Shown here: piece by piece, positions 11,095-21,887 of the stretch
Layout: each line of letters starts with the position of its first letter
How positions within the stretch are numbered: position 1 is the first letter of the stretch
Source: Rhyzopertha dominica
Taxonomy: Eukaryota > Arthropoda > Insecta > Coleoptera > Bostrichidae
Assembly (NCBI GenBank): GCA_025024175.1
Contig: QCXZ01000003.1
Coordinates: 41,006,257-41,070,256, forward strand
DNA: 64,000 nucleotides
Direction: 5' to 3'
The notes under the pieces: generated by a model
Database searches by the model: none
Told to the model about the DNA's origin: nothing
The model's input: only the letters and a program-made list of their open reading frames with translations
Position numbers and translations under genes: made by a program

Positions 11095-12557
11095 CAGTAA
11101 CGTCTAATTATAATGATCGCTTTTAGCGAATTTTCATTTATAGCGAACTAGTCTAAAAAGTACGAACCAAAGTATCATTAAACCCGTTCATATATAAAAA
11201 AAGCTTTCAGATAAAGCTAACTTTACAACTTTGGTATACCCGCAAATTTTTAGATTATACGAACTTAAAACTGAATCTTATCGAGCAAGCACGAGATTTC
11301 CTGAAATCTGCAGAAGCATCATGTCAGGTTGAGCAGGAGCGGTCGACGGCGAATCAACGGAATCCACGGGAAAATTAAGTTCACTATGGAGGTAGAGAAC
11401 AACAACCAGCTACAATTCCTGGACGTCCTAGTCAGCGAAAAGGACAGCAAATTAGGCTATACCGTGTACCGCAAACCAACACACACGGACCGGTACCTCA
11501 ACGCTCAGTTGCATCATCACCCATCTCAACCACAATCGGTTGTCAAGACTCTAATAACAAGATAACAACGCCTAACGGATACAGTCAGCAAGAAGGACGA
11601 GATGAAGATGATCGAAATGCTTCGACAAAAACGACATCAAAAGCGCGCTAAGACCACGTCGACAGAAGGGGCCAACAGAAGACGAAGAAAAACAAGTCGC
11701 TAGAGCCTATCTACCGTACCTCAAAGGAACAACATAAAAAGTCAGCAAGGTGCTGAAGAAACACAAGATCCCGATCACATTTACCACTGCAAAGAAAATA
11801 AGCCAGATACTTCCGAACACAAAAACAAAGGTAGAACTGGAAGGACAAGGGATATATGAAATACCATGCAGAGTCTGTGATGGCAGTTACGTTGGTCAAA
11901 CCAACAGAAGGATTAAGGTACGATGCGAAAAATACCGGAATGCAAAAATGAAATCAACATTATCTTTAGCAAAACATGTAAGAACGACTTCAGCAACACT
12001 AAGGTCATAGCGAACATAGAACACAAGACCAAAAGCATCATCAGAGAAGCCATCGAGATATAAAGAATACCAAACAACTTAAACATTAGACATGGCACCC
12101 ATCCNCCATCCACCTGGAAGTGTGCACTTACTAGGAAGACATCGAACCGTGCCGGAACCAATGAAGCGCAAAGTCAACGCGAGGGAGCAACGGAGTCACT
12201 CAAGCGCAACACAGTACGAGTATACCGCCACCCATCGCAACGGTAGTCAGTTCAAGCAGAGCAGCAGCAGCGAGATCAGCAGCAAGAAGACCTGAAGATG
12301 TTACGTGAGATCGTGCCGAAACGTCGTCGATTCCAAGGTTCAGAGGAGAACCAACCAATGACAACGCGGAGCCAATCCAGGAAACCTGTTTCATCATACA
12401 ACGCCCGCAAAGACCTGAAGCAGAACATACATATATAATATATGTACCAATAAAAAAAATTGTTACTGATATAAGCATTTATCGTTTATTAAAAACTTCG
12501 CTTATAGCGAACCGTTTTCGCCTGTCCCTTGAGGTTCGTTATAAGCGGCCACTACCG
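11095..12557. mobile_element. pogo/Tigger-like element ends, interrupted by a Penelope insertion
   Basis: The left end, CAGTAACGTCTAATTATAA at 11095, follows a TA. The right end, TTCGTTATAAGCGGCCACTA near 12535-12557, is followed by TA at 12559 after one base. Read inward they are imperfect inverted repeats: CAGTAACG versus CGGTAGTG, then ATTATAATGA versus CTTATAACGA. Both are followed by AGCGAA-type subterminal sequence (11136-11146 and 12508-12515). CAGT termini and a TA target fit the pogo/Tc1/mariner superfamily. No transposase belonging to this element is seen. The middle is occupied by the Penelope-like fragment, so this was probably a short non-autonomous copy. Confidence 0.55.
11325..12460 (+). 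pseudogene. Penelope-like element, 5'-truncated: RT C-terminus, GIY-YIG and 3' UTR
   Basis: GKIKFTMEVENNNQLQFLDV followed by YRKPTHTDRYLNAQ and HHHPSQ (11371-11526) is the diagnostic C-terminal block of Penelope/Poseidon-type reverse transcriptase. After frame changes (11566-11790), GIYEIPCRVCDGSYVGQTNRR (about 11850-11915) gives the GIY-YIG motif with its C-x2-C spacer, then an RCEKYRNAK-like segment. Coding ends near 12060. A GC-richer tail follows to about 12440 with AATAAAA at 12450. The 5' end is cut at about 11325 within the flanking pogo-like sequence, the usual 5' truncation of retroelements. It is more conserved than the pair at 1.4-3.8 kb and belongs to another lineage. Confidence 0.8.
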
Positions 12558-13754
12558 ATACACTACTTAATTAAAAAAATTATAAATGACATTAAATTAA
12601 CTGAATGTTGAAAATATTGATCATTGTATTCGATACATTTTAAAACTTTATTATTAATGTCGTTCACTTTGGTCCTCTCAATCTTAATCAAATCAAGTTT
12701 TTCAATGCACNAAACTACTCGCTGAAGCAATTATTCTTCAAGAGTGTAAAATCTGGCGATATTGGATCCCAATTTCCTAAACGCCTAAACCATAGATCAT
12801 CAAACATATCTAAAAGGTTAGCTGTAACCTAATATAATGAGATTGATGGAAATTAATTAATTAAAATCGTTGACACTTGATCTTAAGATTCCTCCTTGAG
12901 TTTTTCATATGCTAATACTTCCTCATACCTGAGAAACCCTTGTATGTATTTTTTTTAATAAAAAACGAAACTAACTAATAATCCCATCTCTTTTAGTTTT
13001 ATCAGCCCAGAAATGTTTATTTCTTCGGTTGAATATTCCTTCTCTCAAAAACCGTGTCGGTCCAGAGTCCAGATAATGTTAGACAAGAACACTTGAATAC
13101 GAATGAGAAGAGTCTAGCAAGAAAAGACCCTCTTCTCAAAATACTTCAGCCTCAAAGCTTTAAAACGGTTGTGGTAATGTTTTAATCTAGCGCTCACGAA
13201 AGTACCGCCATTAGATGGCATTGGCGTCAGTTTTTACTTTTGCAGTCGCAAGAGCAACATATGTCGACGTAAAAAAATTAATTAACAAAAATGTTTTTGA
13301 TTTGTTGTCAACCCGAGATGAACCTCATGATCTCATCTCCTTAACTCTTGTTTAGTCACATTATGAGTGGTGGTTACCACCCTCATCACTGCCTATTTAT
13401 GTAATCCTTTTTATCCATTAACCACTCACAATGTTGCACTGAAGATAGTCGAAAGCGCTTTGCTTTTTATTAATAAAGCTGACCCTGAATAATATTTAAT
13501 GCATCCTGAATTACTTACTCCTACTTTGAAACGGATCAGTTCATTGGTCTTTTATATCCTTATTCCGTCGTCACTATAAATATGATCTTGCATTTACCGT
13601 TTTTTTAACGCCGTGTAGGTACAGCGTCACTGCTATTGGAGAGATTATTGTGCAATTTCCAACTCTCAAATACGTACGAACAAAGCAAATAATTTTACCG
13701 CAGATAAGAATCATTCAACCGTAATCTGCTAATTCAATCCACGACCACTCCATC
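12558..13754. other. No gene seen; one possible retroelement-like tail
   Basis: AT-rich. A small hairpin GGTGGTTACCACC lies at 13369-13381, followed by CACTGAAGATAGTCGAAAGCG and AATAAA (13437-13478). CTGAAGAT...CGAAA followed by AATAAA often ends insect retroelements, but no coding part was found upstream. Confidence 0.35.
13208..13220 (+). promoter_or_regulatory. CTCF-like motif (one mismatch)
   Basis: CCATTAGATGGCA fits the CTCF core CCASYAGRKGGC with one departure, at the S position. This is a motif match only; binding is inferred. Confidence 0.25.
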
Positions 13755-13769
13755 AATATTCTATTTGTA

Positions 13770-14010
13770 AACGAGGATTTTATTGGCATCGCTGCCGCTT
13801 TATTATCGTCGATGCGCCACCTTAATTGGTTGTTCTGGAGACGGCCGCAATTGAATAAATCTAATTTCAATTTATTCGTTGGAAAAACTGGTCGTCGCGT
13901 TATGAATAATTTATATTATAATCCTGTCTTGTTGGCGAACGCCGACGAGATTTGCCAACAGAATACGGCCCAGTAATAATTGGAACAGGGTATTAAAAAC
14001 GAATCGGGAA
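13770..14010. other. GC-balanced patch, candidate conserved noncoding element
   Basis: In otherwise AT-rich DNA this patch has balanced composition, no repeat signature and no good ORF. It carries several homeodomain-type cores (TTTATTATCG, TTAATTGG, CAATTTATTCG). The regulatory role is inference; conservation is untested. Confidence 0.3.
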
Positions 14011-14171
14011 AAGCAACCGCACGAACAATTTTTAACTGAGAGATATCAAGCAATACTTTATGCTGATGAATGTAGCACACAAAAAAACGAAGTCGTCCTG
14101 CATGTGTCAGTAAAATTCGTANAAAGAATAGGNTCCGGGTGATGGCTATATCTTTGATGCACCCGTAATAA

Positions 14172-14415
14172 GTTTGACGTGGACACGTATATCTTCAATA
14201 CGNGNTAAATGAGGTAGTTAACAACTTCAAGCTAAAACAAATATGANGAAGATTAATCATTCCAAGTATTTTTTTCCACTGGTCTCTTTTTTGCTCGGCT
14301 TTTCCTATACTTACCGAAAGTACTACGTCGTAGTTTGTAAAGCGACCGCTAGATGTCACAAACCGATTTTCTCAAAGTGACCCCCACAGAGCGGCCTAAG
14401 ACGTGTCCACGTCAG
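14172..14415. mobile_element. Short palindrome-ended element (MITE-like)
   Basis: TTTGACGTGGACACGT at about 14172 and ACGTGTCCACGTCAGAA at about 14400 are inverted copies sharing the 14-bp core TGACGTGGACACGT, some 240 bp apart. The same core with matching flanking sequence (TGACGTGGACACGTCTATCTT) recurs at 36018. No ORF lies inside. Several N calls fall in the left half. Confidence 0.5.
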
Positions 14416-17357
14416 AAGTGATCTTGATAGAACCGTATCTTATTAAACCGTTTAGTATAACAACTGACAGGAATAAGAACATCTAGGAATACTGGTTTCC
14501 TATGAATGAATTTTGGTACAAATACATGGTGATTTTTGTAAACAGTACACCTTAAACTTCTTTAAATATTTCCAGAGTAAAATTTTTCATAGATTACGTT
14601 TGCCCTCTTGGCGGGGTACAGACCCCTACAAAAGTTTAAATGGAACGGCTCATTTTATGACACATTGTTTGAAAGTTTATTTCACAAGAGTTTTGGCCAT
14701 GTATTTACAACTCTTTAGGCGGTTTGTTTGTCATGATCATCTTGTCCACATATCTTTCCAAAAATCGCGCGAGCTTTTGTAATACGAACGTTATAGTCAC
14801 AATCACCCTAATAAAAATGTGGACCCTAGGTACATCCAAGTTTTAAGTAGGTCCTTGATCATGCTGAAATGGATCCAACTAGCTCATCGCGTAGCGTTCC
14901 TAAAGCCACTGTGTAGGATAAAATGCATCCCCATAAGATGTGAACTCTTTAGCAACTCGGTGAACAGAAGCATAGATAAATTAAGAAAGATACCCAATGT
15001 AAATGCACTGCATCGCCACAGAACCGTAGTGTATGATCTTCACTCAAGAGGGCGAAAGAATGTCCAAAGCGCGCGATATTGTATCCCAAATGTTTTGTAC
15101 TGTATGTCCCTCCCGCCCAGATATCATGCGAATGGAGTGTGGGCGGTAGTCACAATCCCACCACTGCACTTCTACAGCAGCTGACTGCAACACCCGCAGT
15201 GCTTAACAAAATAAAATTTTATGTAGCAAAGGGTCTAGAGATTGCAAGATCCGACATATTTTGACTTGTGTGGGGGACTCGGGATTGCAAGCTGAAACTT
15301 ACACAGATGTAAGCTAATATATTGATAATTATAAATCCGGAAGTAATGAAAAATTAGACCGAACCGAAAGTCAATATCGTAAAAAACTAACGGTGCATTG
15401 TTAAAAACGAAATGTATACTTTCTATGGGTATTTAATTTGATTGTGCCGAATATTTTTAAATAAATTTTTGACTTTTGCAAAATACATTGCCTCTTATAG
15501 CCGAAAAATAATAAAAGGTCAGTTTTTTCGGTTTCAACGCCGTCTACAATTAATTCAAAATTCCCTAATTTTAAGTTTACCTTGCATTATCGCGAAAATA
15601 AGGCTCAAAAAAAATATATTCTTATTAAAAGTTAGCCGCGTCCTTTTAGGTGCCGTTCGTGGCAAATTCATATGTTTTGATTTTCCGATAAAGGCAGTAT
15701 AAAATTAAATGTAAAAGATTACATTTTTCTGGGAGACGCGGCTGGCTGCCGTTTCTCGTGGCCGCATCGTCCATCTCTACTATTTCCGTAGCTCCATCCT
15801 TCGTCCACCACTGCAGCTCAGGGTGGAACGCGATAGATCAAAATACAATAATTAGTAAACCTGTCTAATTAATCCTATTTTAGTTTTCATATTGACAAAT
15901 ACGTTCGAAAGTATAGTAAAAATCCTCACTAACCTATGAAAGAGAGGTTAAACTAATAACTACGCATGTAGTTCATTAAACATCTAATACGTTTTTTTTA
16001 TACAATTCTGCACGCAAATCATGATAAAATAAATAAACAAAATTGCACAATTTACTTATCGGATTCGCAATTTGTTCTTGATCTGTGGTATTCCTGAGTC
16101 TTAAGACATCTTTATATGAAACGGAATGTCCTCAAGAATGTAATATGTTTCAACCATTATTTTAGATCTAGATTGTTGGAGTACGAAAATTCCGAGTGCT
16201 ACGAGTTTAGGGCAACGGTTGTAAATAATATCTTGACAAATGCTCGTTATAGCTACCGGATCTTGCTCCTGTTACTGAAGCTTCAATTTCTGCAATGCAA
16301 CGCGGTCCTGGATCTGTTATAAATTTTACTAATGGCTCTATTACCGCATTTAAAATATGCGCATTTGTTCCCCCCGCCTCTGGAATCCGTATTCATTCTT
16401 GTTTTGAATTAGATTGCGCTCAGGTGAAACAAAATTCTATCGCTTGCCTCTACAGCGCAGCACGTGATACAGAATATGCTACTAATTACTCATACGCCGC
16501 GACCTGCTATCTTGCTCGTTCGCCCTACACACGGCTGTCGCAGTGTTGTCAGCAACTTTAAAATAAAGGTACTAAACTCTCTAGTCAAAATTTGCTAGAT
16601 TGCATAAAAAAGAATAGCACATAATCAAACTCTTGCATTACATTTGTGGTATATTTGCATTCATTAACAAGAAAAAATAAAATTCTTCACCAAACAGAAA
16701 CTTATGTGATTTTAAGGTAACAGGTAATGGCATCAGCGAACTGTGTTGCGGACACGATGTTTAATAATATAGTAGGTATTATTAGTTGCATGTTTACTGA
16801 AAGGTGTGCGGTTTTTGGCCGCACTATATAAACATACTACTATGAATGCAAAACTTAAAGCAGTAATAACGCCGGCAAGCGTTAAAATGGTGCTTAATTG
16901 TTACCAAAAGTTGCAAAATTTCAAAAAGTGCTAGATTCAGCCTTTTGTGCTGAAACTGGCAACAATGGGCAGTCGGCACCCAATTGGGCCGTGGTAATAC
17001 CACACCACGCCCCAATCTAGCGCCGCACATTTCTAACTACCTATCTCTCTCTGACTCACATCAAGTAGATCTGTTGTACGTATGTCCGCGTTAACTTGTA
17101 ACAACAACCTGGCTACTTAAGGAGAGGGTAATTTTCGTTTCTTATTCTTTTCCACTCACGGACAAATTAGAAGAGCGAGAACTAGTTAACGACGTGACGA
17201 ATATTTTAAGTGAAGTTAAGAACCAACCACTGTGGCCCTCTACAATCAAGATCTAAAAGCTAACAAATTATCGTGTACATTGGTTGGGTATCTTTCTTAA
17301 TTAATCTATGACAGAAGGCTTCAATTTTGCGAAATTATAAAGAAACATTACAGTAAA
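14416..17357. other. Stretch without recognisable genes
   Basis: The longest ORF is 121 codons (14819-15184, plus), with neighbours at 14513-14782, 15442-15702 and 16295-16561. None shows a domain or transmembrane pattern I can name. A short GC-richer patch lies at 15730-15835 and another at 16920-17035. No terminal repeats were found. Confidence 0.4.
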
Positions 17358-17850
17358 TCAGAATCCAATAGGGAATATTACCGTGTGAATAAACATAACG
17401 TGCGCTACTGGAGTGAAGAAAATCCTCAGATTTTTCGAGGAAAACCAAAGTTCTTTAGAAACTGACTGTGTGGACTGGAATGCTGCAATGTGCTTCGAAA
17501 TGGTTGAAAATAAGAAAATCATCGTGACGTTGGAGGAAATCAAATGTTGCACGAATTCTTGGAGTAATAGTATAAGGGCTATTGCTCATGGCGTCAGATT
17601 ACATTTGATTTTGATCATATGCAATATGACACTCTAGCGTTATATTGAGGAGAGAAAGTAGTAGAACCACTCGCTTTACCTCAGACTCACCCCAATCCAC
17701 TTTTTCATAATGACAACATGTAGCCAGAGTTACCTTGGAGAGCACTTTGAAACAAAACAACGTCAATTTGTTGCCTTGTCCACGAAGATCTCTCGATCTT
17801 TCACCCATCGAACACATCCTGCATACTATGGATAGAAAATTTTACCCCAT
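17358..17850 (+). pseudogene. Tc1/mariner-like transposase relic
   Basis: EYYRVNKHNVRYWSEENPQ (17373-17429) and, one frame over, LTVWTGML (about 17461) match the central block of Tc1/mariner-like transposases from arthropods, where a conserved N-x-RYW motif precedes a VWxG motif. Further on, a decayed FHNDN-type segment (about 17705) stands where the second catalytic Asp should lie. NNVNLLPCPRRSLDLSPIEH (about 17758-17820) is the classical W-P-A-x-S-P-D-L-x-P-I-E block that holds the third acidic residue. At least three frame changes and two stops are present. The N-terminal DNA-binding domain was not recognised, and neither were terminal inverted repeats. Confidence 0.72.
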
Positions 17851-19529
17851 CCCCACGTACTCTAGCAGAGTCATCTGTTGTAGTCGATAACCAGACGTGT
17901 CAATGAGTGCACACAGCTCCCTTATTTTACTGCCAAAAACATTTACGCCATAATTTACTGTATATTATTCAGACAGAACAACTATGTAGTCCCTATCTCT
18001 GGCTTTTGAGCACTTAGTTTGTTGTAAGTCTATTTAAAGATCAAATAAAAGCAGGTAAGTTTCGTTGATATCATGTAAGATATAGTCCTCCTTTCGGTCA
18101 GCGCTTACTTCATTCATTTTTTACTTATTATACAAAAACTATATAGATAAGTATGGTACCTATCTATTCATTTATAGTGATTTGTGGTCGCAGCGTTTTC
18201 GTAAAAATACGCTTTTAAATACTATTAACAAAGATACGCGTCAAACGATTTAGCTAGATATATTTGTGCCGTATTATCATGGGCAAATCTGTTGAATAAG
18301 CAGTAAAATTGTCTCTCTTGCTTTTGATGATGTACAAGGAATTTATTCTGTCCAACTTAAAAACATATAACTTACAACTGATTTGGAACTTTAAATTATA
18401 CAGAACAACCACCAGATAAAAAATAATATAGAACTCATTATTATGTCTATACTTTTTACACAATACTCAATAAATTCTATTGCTCTATAAGGGGTAACTT
18501 TAAACGGATGTGTTCTTCAAAATAGATCGCTGAGAGCCGGTGTATTAGTACCTATACTTTCCGCTTTGTTTCTGAGTTTTCGTTATCTGCTTGTGGTAAA
18601 TGCTTCTAAAATCATTAGCAGATCAAGTAATAAATTAAACCGCTAAATATATTTCATAAAATTTACTGTAGCACAAAATCCTCCAATATTGCGATATCAA
18701 AATTCTTACCTGGCGCATCCACCAAAATTAACCTTTTTGACATTTTCTGCACCAGCTTTGTTCCATTTCACCAGCGCAGCGTTCCGACTTGACAATATGT
18801 ACTATAGCATGTACATATTTAGCTTTTAATCTGATCGAAGCATTCCATTCACAGAAAGGATGTGGCTGAGACAAGGCACATGTTCGCTGTATTTTTGGAA
18901 CGAGCCGGTAGATGAGCGAAGGTAACATGAATAGAGTTTTATTGCTACCTCTGAAAGTCGAGCCTTTATTAAGCGGCCACGCTTTTACATCAAAGAACTT
19001 TAACGCCATCAAAATTTAATATGTACCTACTCTCGTGCAACTACACAGCTATCAATCGCAGGACAGGTTGCTGAGAGTACGAAAACATGTTTATTAAATG
19101 CCTGCAATTTTGTTTCAGTTCTACGTTTTAATTGGCTATGTATGGCATCTTCTTTCGTTAATAATTTAATGCAGCTCCGTTGAAGTTTATTTGCGTCCAA
19201 TCCAGTACCATAAATAAAATTATTATTGCATGGAAATATATATGTAAGAATGTAATATCGTTAATGAATGTGTGATTACAAGTAATTTTCTTGTATATAC
19301 TCATACATTATTAGAAGCTGCGTGAACATTTTTTTTGTAAAAACTTTCTATTTATAAATACTACCTTCATGTTATTTAAAATTCTGTTAATTATTTAATG
19401 TTGTTATTAAAACAATCTAGAACAAGAAGGATACTAACCTTAATCTCATTGTGGAAGTGCCACAAATTACGATTTTATGGAGTGAGTCTTTTTTATTAAA
19501 AACGTAATGTCGCTCGACCACACGTGACG
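17851..19529. other. No gene seen
   Basis: AT-rich. A 94-codon minus-strand ORF at 18728-19012 has no recognisable domain. Confidence 0.45.
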
Positions 19530-19715
19530 GCAATTTTTCGAAGCACTTTGACGCAACAACGCGCTTTAAAAGCCGACCGGCAACTGTTCGTGGGTGCGCT
19601 TTCGCGCCCGTTACTCGCGAGCTCGTTTCGCGCCTCCCGCGCACTCTATCGAGGACGCCACAAAGTTTACGACGTCGGAAGGTGGCGACGCCGGGTAAAA
19701 GTAGCGTGAAGGAAA
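19530..19715. promoter_or_regulatory. CpG-rich patch, candidate promoter or first exon
   Basis: About 185 bp are strikingly rich in CG dinucleotides (GCGCTTTCGCGCCCGTTACT, CGAGCTCGTTTCGCGCC, GTCGGAAGGTGGCGACGCCG) in an otherwise AT-rich region. A plus-strand ORF (19524-19709) and a minus-strand ORF (19417-19785) both cross it because GC-rich DNA has few stops. Neither shows a known domain. CCGGGTAAAAGTA at about 19690 could be read as a splice donor. A transcription start of a neighbouring host gene is one explanation; an unrecognised GC-rich repeat is another. Confidence 0.3.
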
Positions 19716-19899
19716 CTATAATGAAATTAGCTAGAAAAACTGTAATTACTTGTGTGCTACCGAGTACACCTGACAATGCAAACAATTAATTATTGCCGGT
19801 GTTTTTTCTCCATTTTTGGGCTCTATTATTTTGGCAGTCATCAGATATAGTGTGAAAGCATTACATATCAAATAAGAAATAACAACTCTTATGTAATAT

Positions 19900-20430
19900 C
19901 ATTTGTAACAATTTATGTAGCTTTGTTGATTGTGTGTATATTCAAAGATTGTGTTTTTCTTTTACACTTTTCCATGTCGTGGTCGTGTGGTTTTCCCGGT
20001 GTTTTACTGTTTATGTTACATTATATGATATCATGGTATATATTGCATAGTCNTGCTTTGTGTCTGCTGTCNTTCATACGTTGTAAGTTCTTTTGGATGT
20101 ATAACATATCTAGTATTTGTCGTCTTTTTGTGTTGTTATACAGGTATGTCGATTATTTGTGTGTTACAAACTCAGAATTGTGGTTTGTTCGGTTGTGTTC
20201 TTTTAGTGGTGTTTCTTAATTTTCCATTATTTTAGGGTTGTTTAATGCTGTTTTTATATATTGGCCATTGTATTTCGTGTATAGTATGCATGGTGTATTC
20301 TTTGGGAATTTTTGTTTTTAATTGTGTATAAAATTGTTTGTTTGAATTTATAGATTTGTGTATTTTTGATTGCATTGTATTGTCAAGTATATCATTCTGT
20401 TGTTATATATTTTAGATAAGATAGATGTTT
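19900..20430. other. Strand-asymmetric T/G-rich segment
   Basis: Over about 530 bp the plus strand is dominated by T and G, with repeated TTGTGT, TTTGTG and GTTGTTA words. The ORF at 19923-20219 is a low-complexity by-product. The skew ends abruptly at about 20445, where AACGCCAAGGTTTCGTGGCG begins. On the minus strand this would be an A/C-rich tail, as in some retroelement UTRs. Confidence 0.45.
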
Positions 20431-20450
20431 GTTGTTATTATTTATTAACG

Positions 20451-20487
20451 CCAAGGTTTCGTGGCGCACTAACCACTTCATCAAGGA
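20451..20487 (-). other. Hammerhead-like core, weak
   Basis: On the minus strand, TTGATGA is followed by a GTGG/CCAC stem and then GAAA. This resembles the two-strand CUGAUGA-stem II-GAAA part of hammerhead ribozymes, which are known in Penelope-like elements. The first core base is T instead of C, and no matching stem III strand was found nearby, so activity is doubtful. Confidence 0.2.
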
Positions 20488-21887
20488 TTATAAATATTTA
20501 AGCAGCTTTTATATCATAAGAACCAAGCAACATTTACTCTATATTCAACAAATTATCCCTCCTATCAATAGCATTCAAAACAAGAAATTGGTCACGTGGC
20601 AAACAATCCGCTCCAACAACATCCATGCGTATATGTTTTGGACACCCGTCTTATATCAGAACGGTTTTTTGCTTTTCGATAGTTTCTGGTCTATAGGTTC
20701 AGTTGGGTTAATTATAAAAAATATACGTATGACAAATATTGTTTGTGTTTTTTGAATTTGAATCAAACCTACCTAAAACCCTGCAGATTTTTAAAATAAT
20801 GAAAATCCTTTACATTGCTGAAATTTGAATATGTATATCAAAGTAAATCCTTGGCTTTTACAAGGTACCTATTCGTTTTTCATAGTAAAATGGTTCAAGA
20901 ATATATGACAAAAATGAGACGTTTAAACGCTGTTTGAAGTAGTTTAGATGACGCCCCACGTGTAAGTAACAGCCAGTCTGTCAAAATATTCCATTGTTTC
21001 TAAAAATGGTAAAAACGAACGAAATCGAAAACAAAACCTGGGCTTTAACACCCTGCATTTTTGTTATTATTATTAAGTTCTGGGCTAAATAACTTTAAGT
21101 AGGTTGCATATATACTATTGATTATGAATCATCCTGCATATACCGTTCCGCTGAAGGGTTACCGTTTTGTTCAAGCTTTTAAGGTGTCTGCAGCGATAAC
21201 TTGCCGGTATGGATTATGAATTCTTCAAATAAATTTTGTAGGAATCTTTTGAACAAATTATTAACTTCTATTGAATATTTATACTTGTTTATGTAATTTT
21301 AATATATAAATGCAGTTTTCGTGTCTTCATCGAAAAACAGAGTTGAAAAGGATTCCGAATGCAATATAGAGATTAATAGCTGCTCTGTACTGTCTGCACA
21401 ACCAACTGCAGATAGATCTATTTCGCTTTCATTATAGCTCATCAGTGCAGTTTAGGTCTAGTGCAGACGGCACGGCATAGAACTGGTTTTGCCTATATAC
21501 CGAAGTATTGCCATCTAAATTCTTACGAGTTTGGCTTAAAGTTTTGAAATAGTTCTTAAGGTAAAGTCTTATAATTTCATTTCGCGCACGTTGTTTAGTT
21601 CAAGAACGTAGCTATCATTTAATAAAATATTTTATTCGTTTCTTTTAAAATTCGGTACTACATTGCATTTTGCGTCTACGAAGATCTAGATGTGCTAATT
21701 GAAAACTAAGTATTTCTATAAAAAAATTATTATAGTTTTGAAAGAACTGCCAGCTTAAGGAGTAAAACTAAGATTAGAAACGGAAACTAGGGCTAGACGA
21801 CGTTTAATGAAATTGATAAAATACCATACTATTAATTGGAGTGGCAGAGTGATTAATATCATTAAGAAAAGAAGCCATCGATGATGT
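20488..21887. other. No gene seen; holds one copy of a short interspersed repeat
   Basis: A 108-codon plus-strand ORF (20429-20755) has no recognisable domain. The stretch at 21381-21450 is described separately. I searched for a long terminal repeat upstream of the gypsy relic and saw none. Confidence 0.4.
21381..21450. repeat. Interspersed repeat, copy 1 of 2
   Basis: About 70 bp, including CAGATAGATCTATTTCGCT and CATTATAGCTCATCAGTGCA, recur at 48525-48593 in the same orientation with few differences. No ORF is involved; the element type is unknown. Confidence 0.7.

Noticed and set aside
12293..12335. Hammerhead core CTGAAGATG...CCGAAACG in the Penelope 3' region
   Set aside because: The core is CTGAAGA rather than CTGATGA and no stem II pairing is possible between the two parts.
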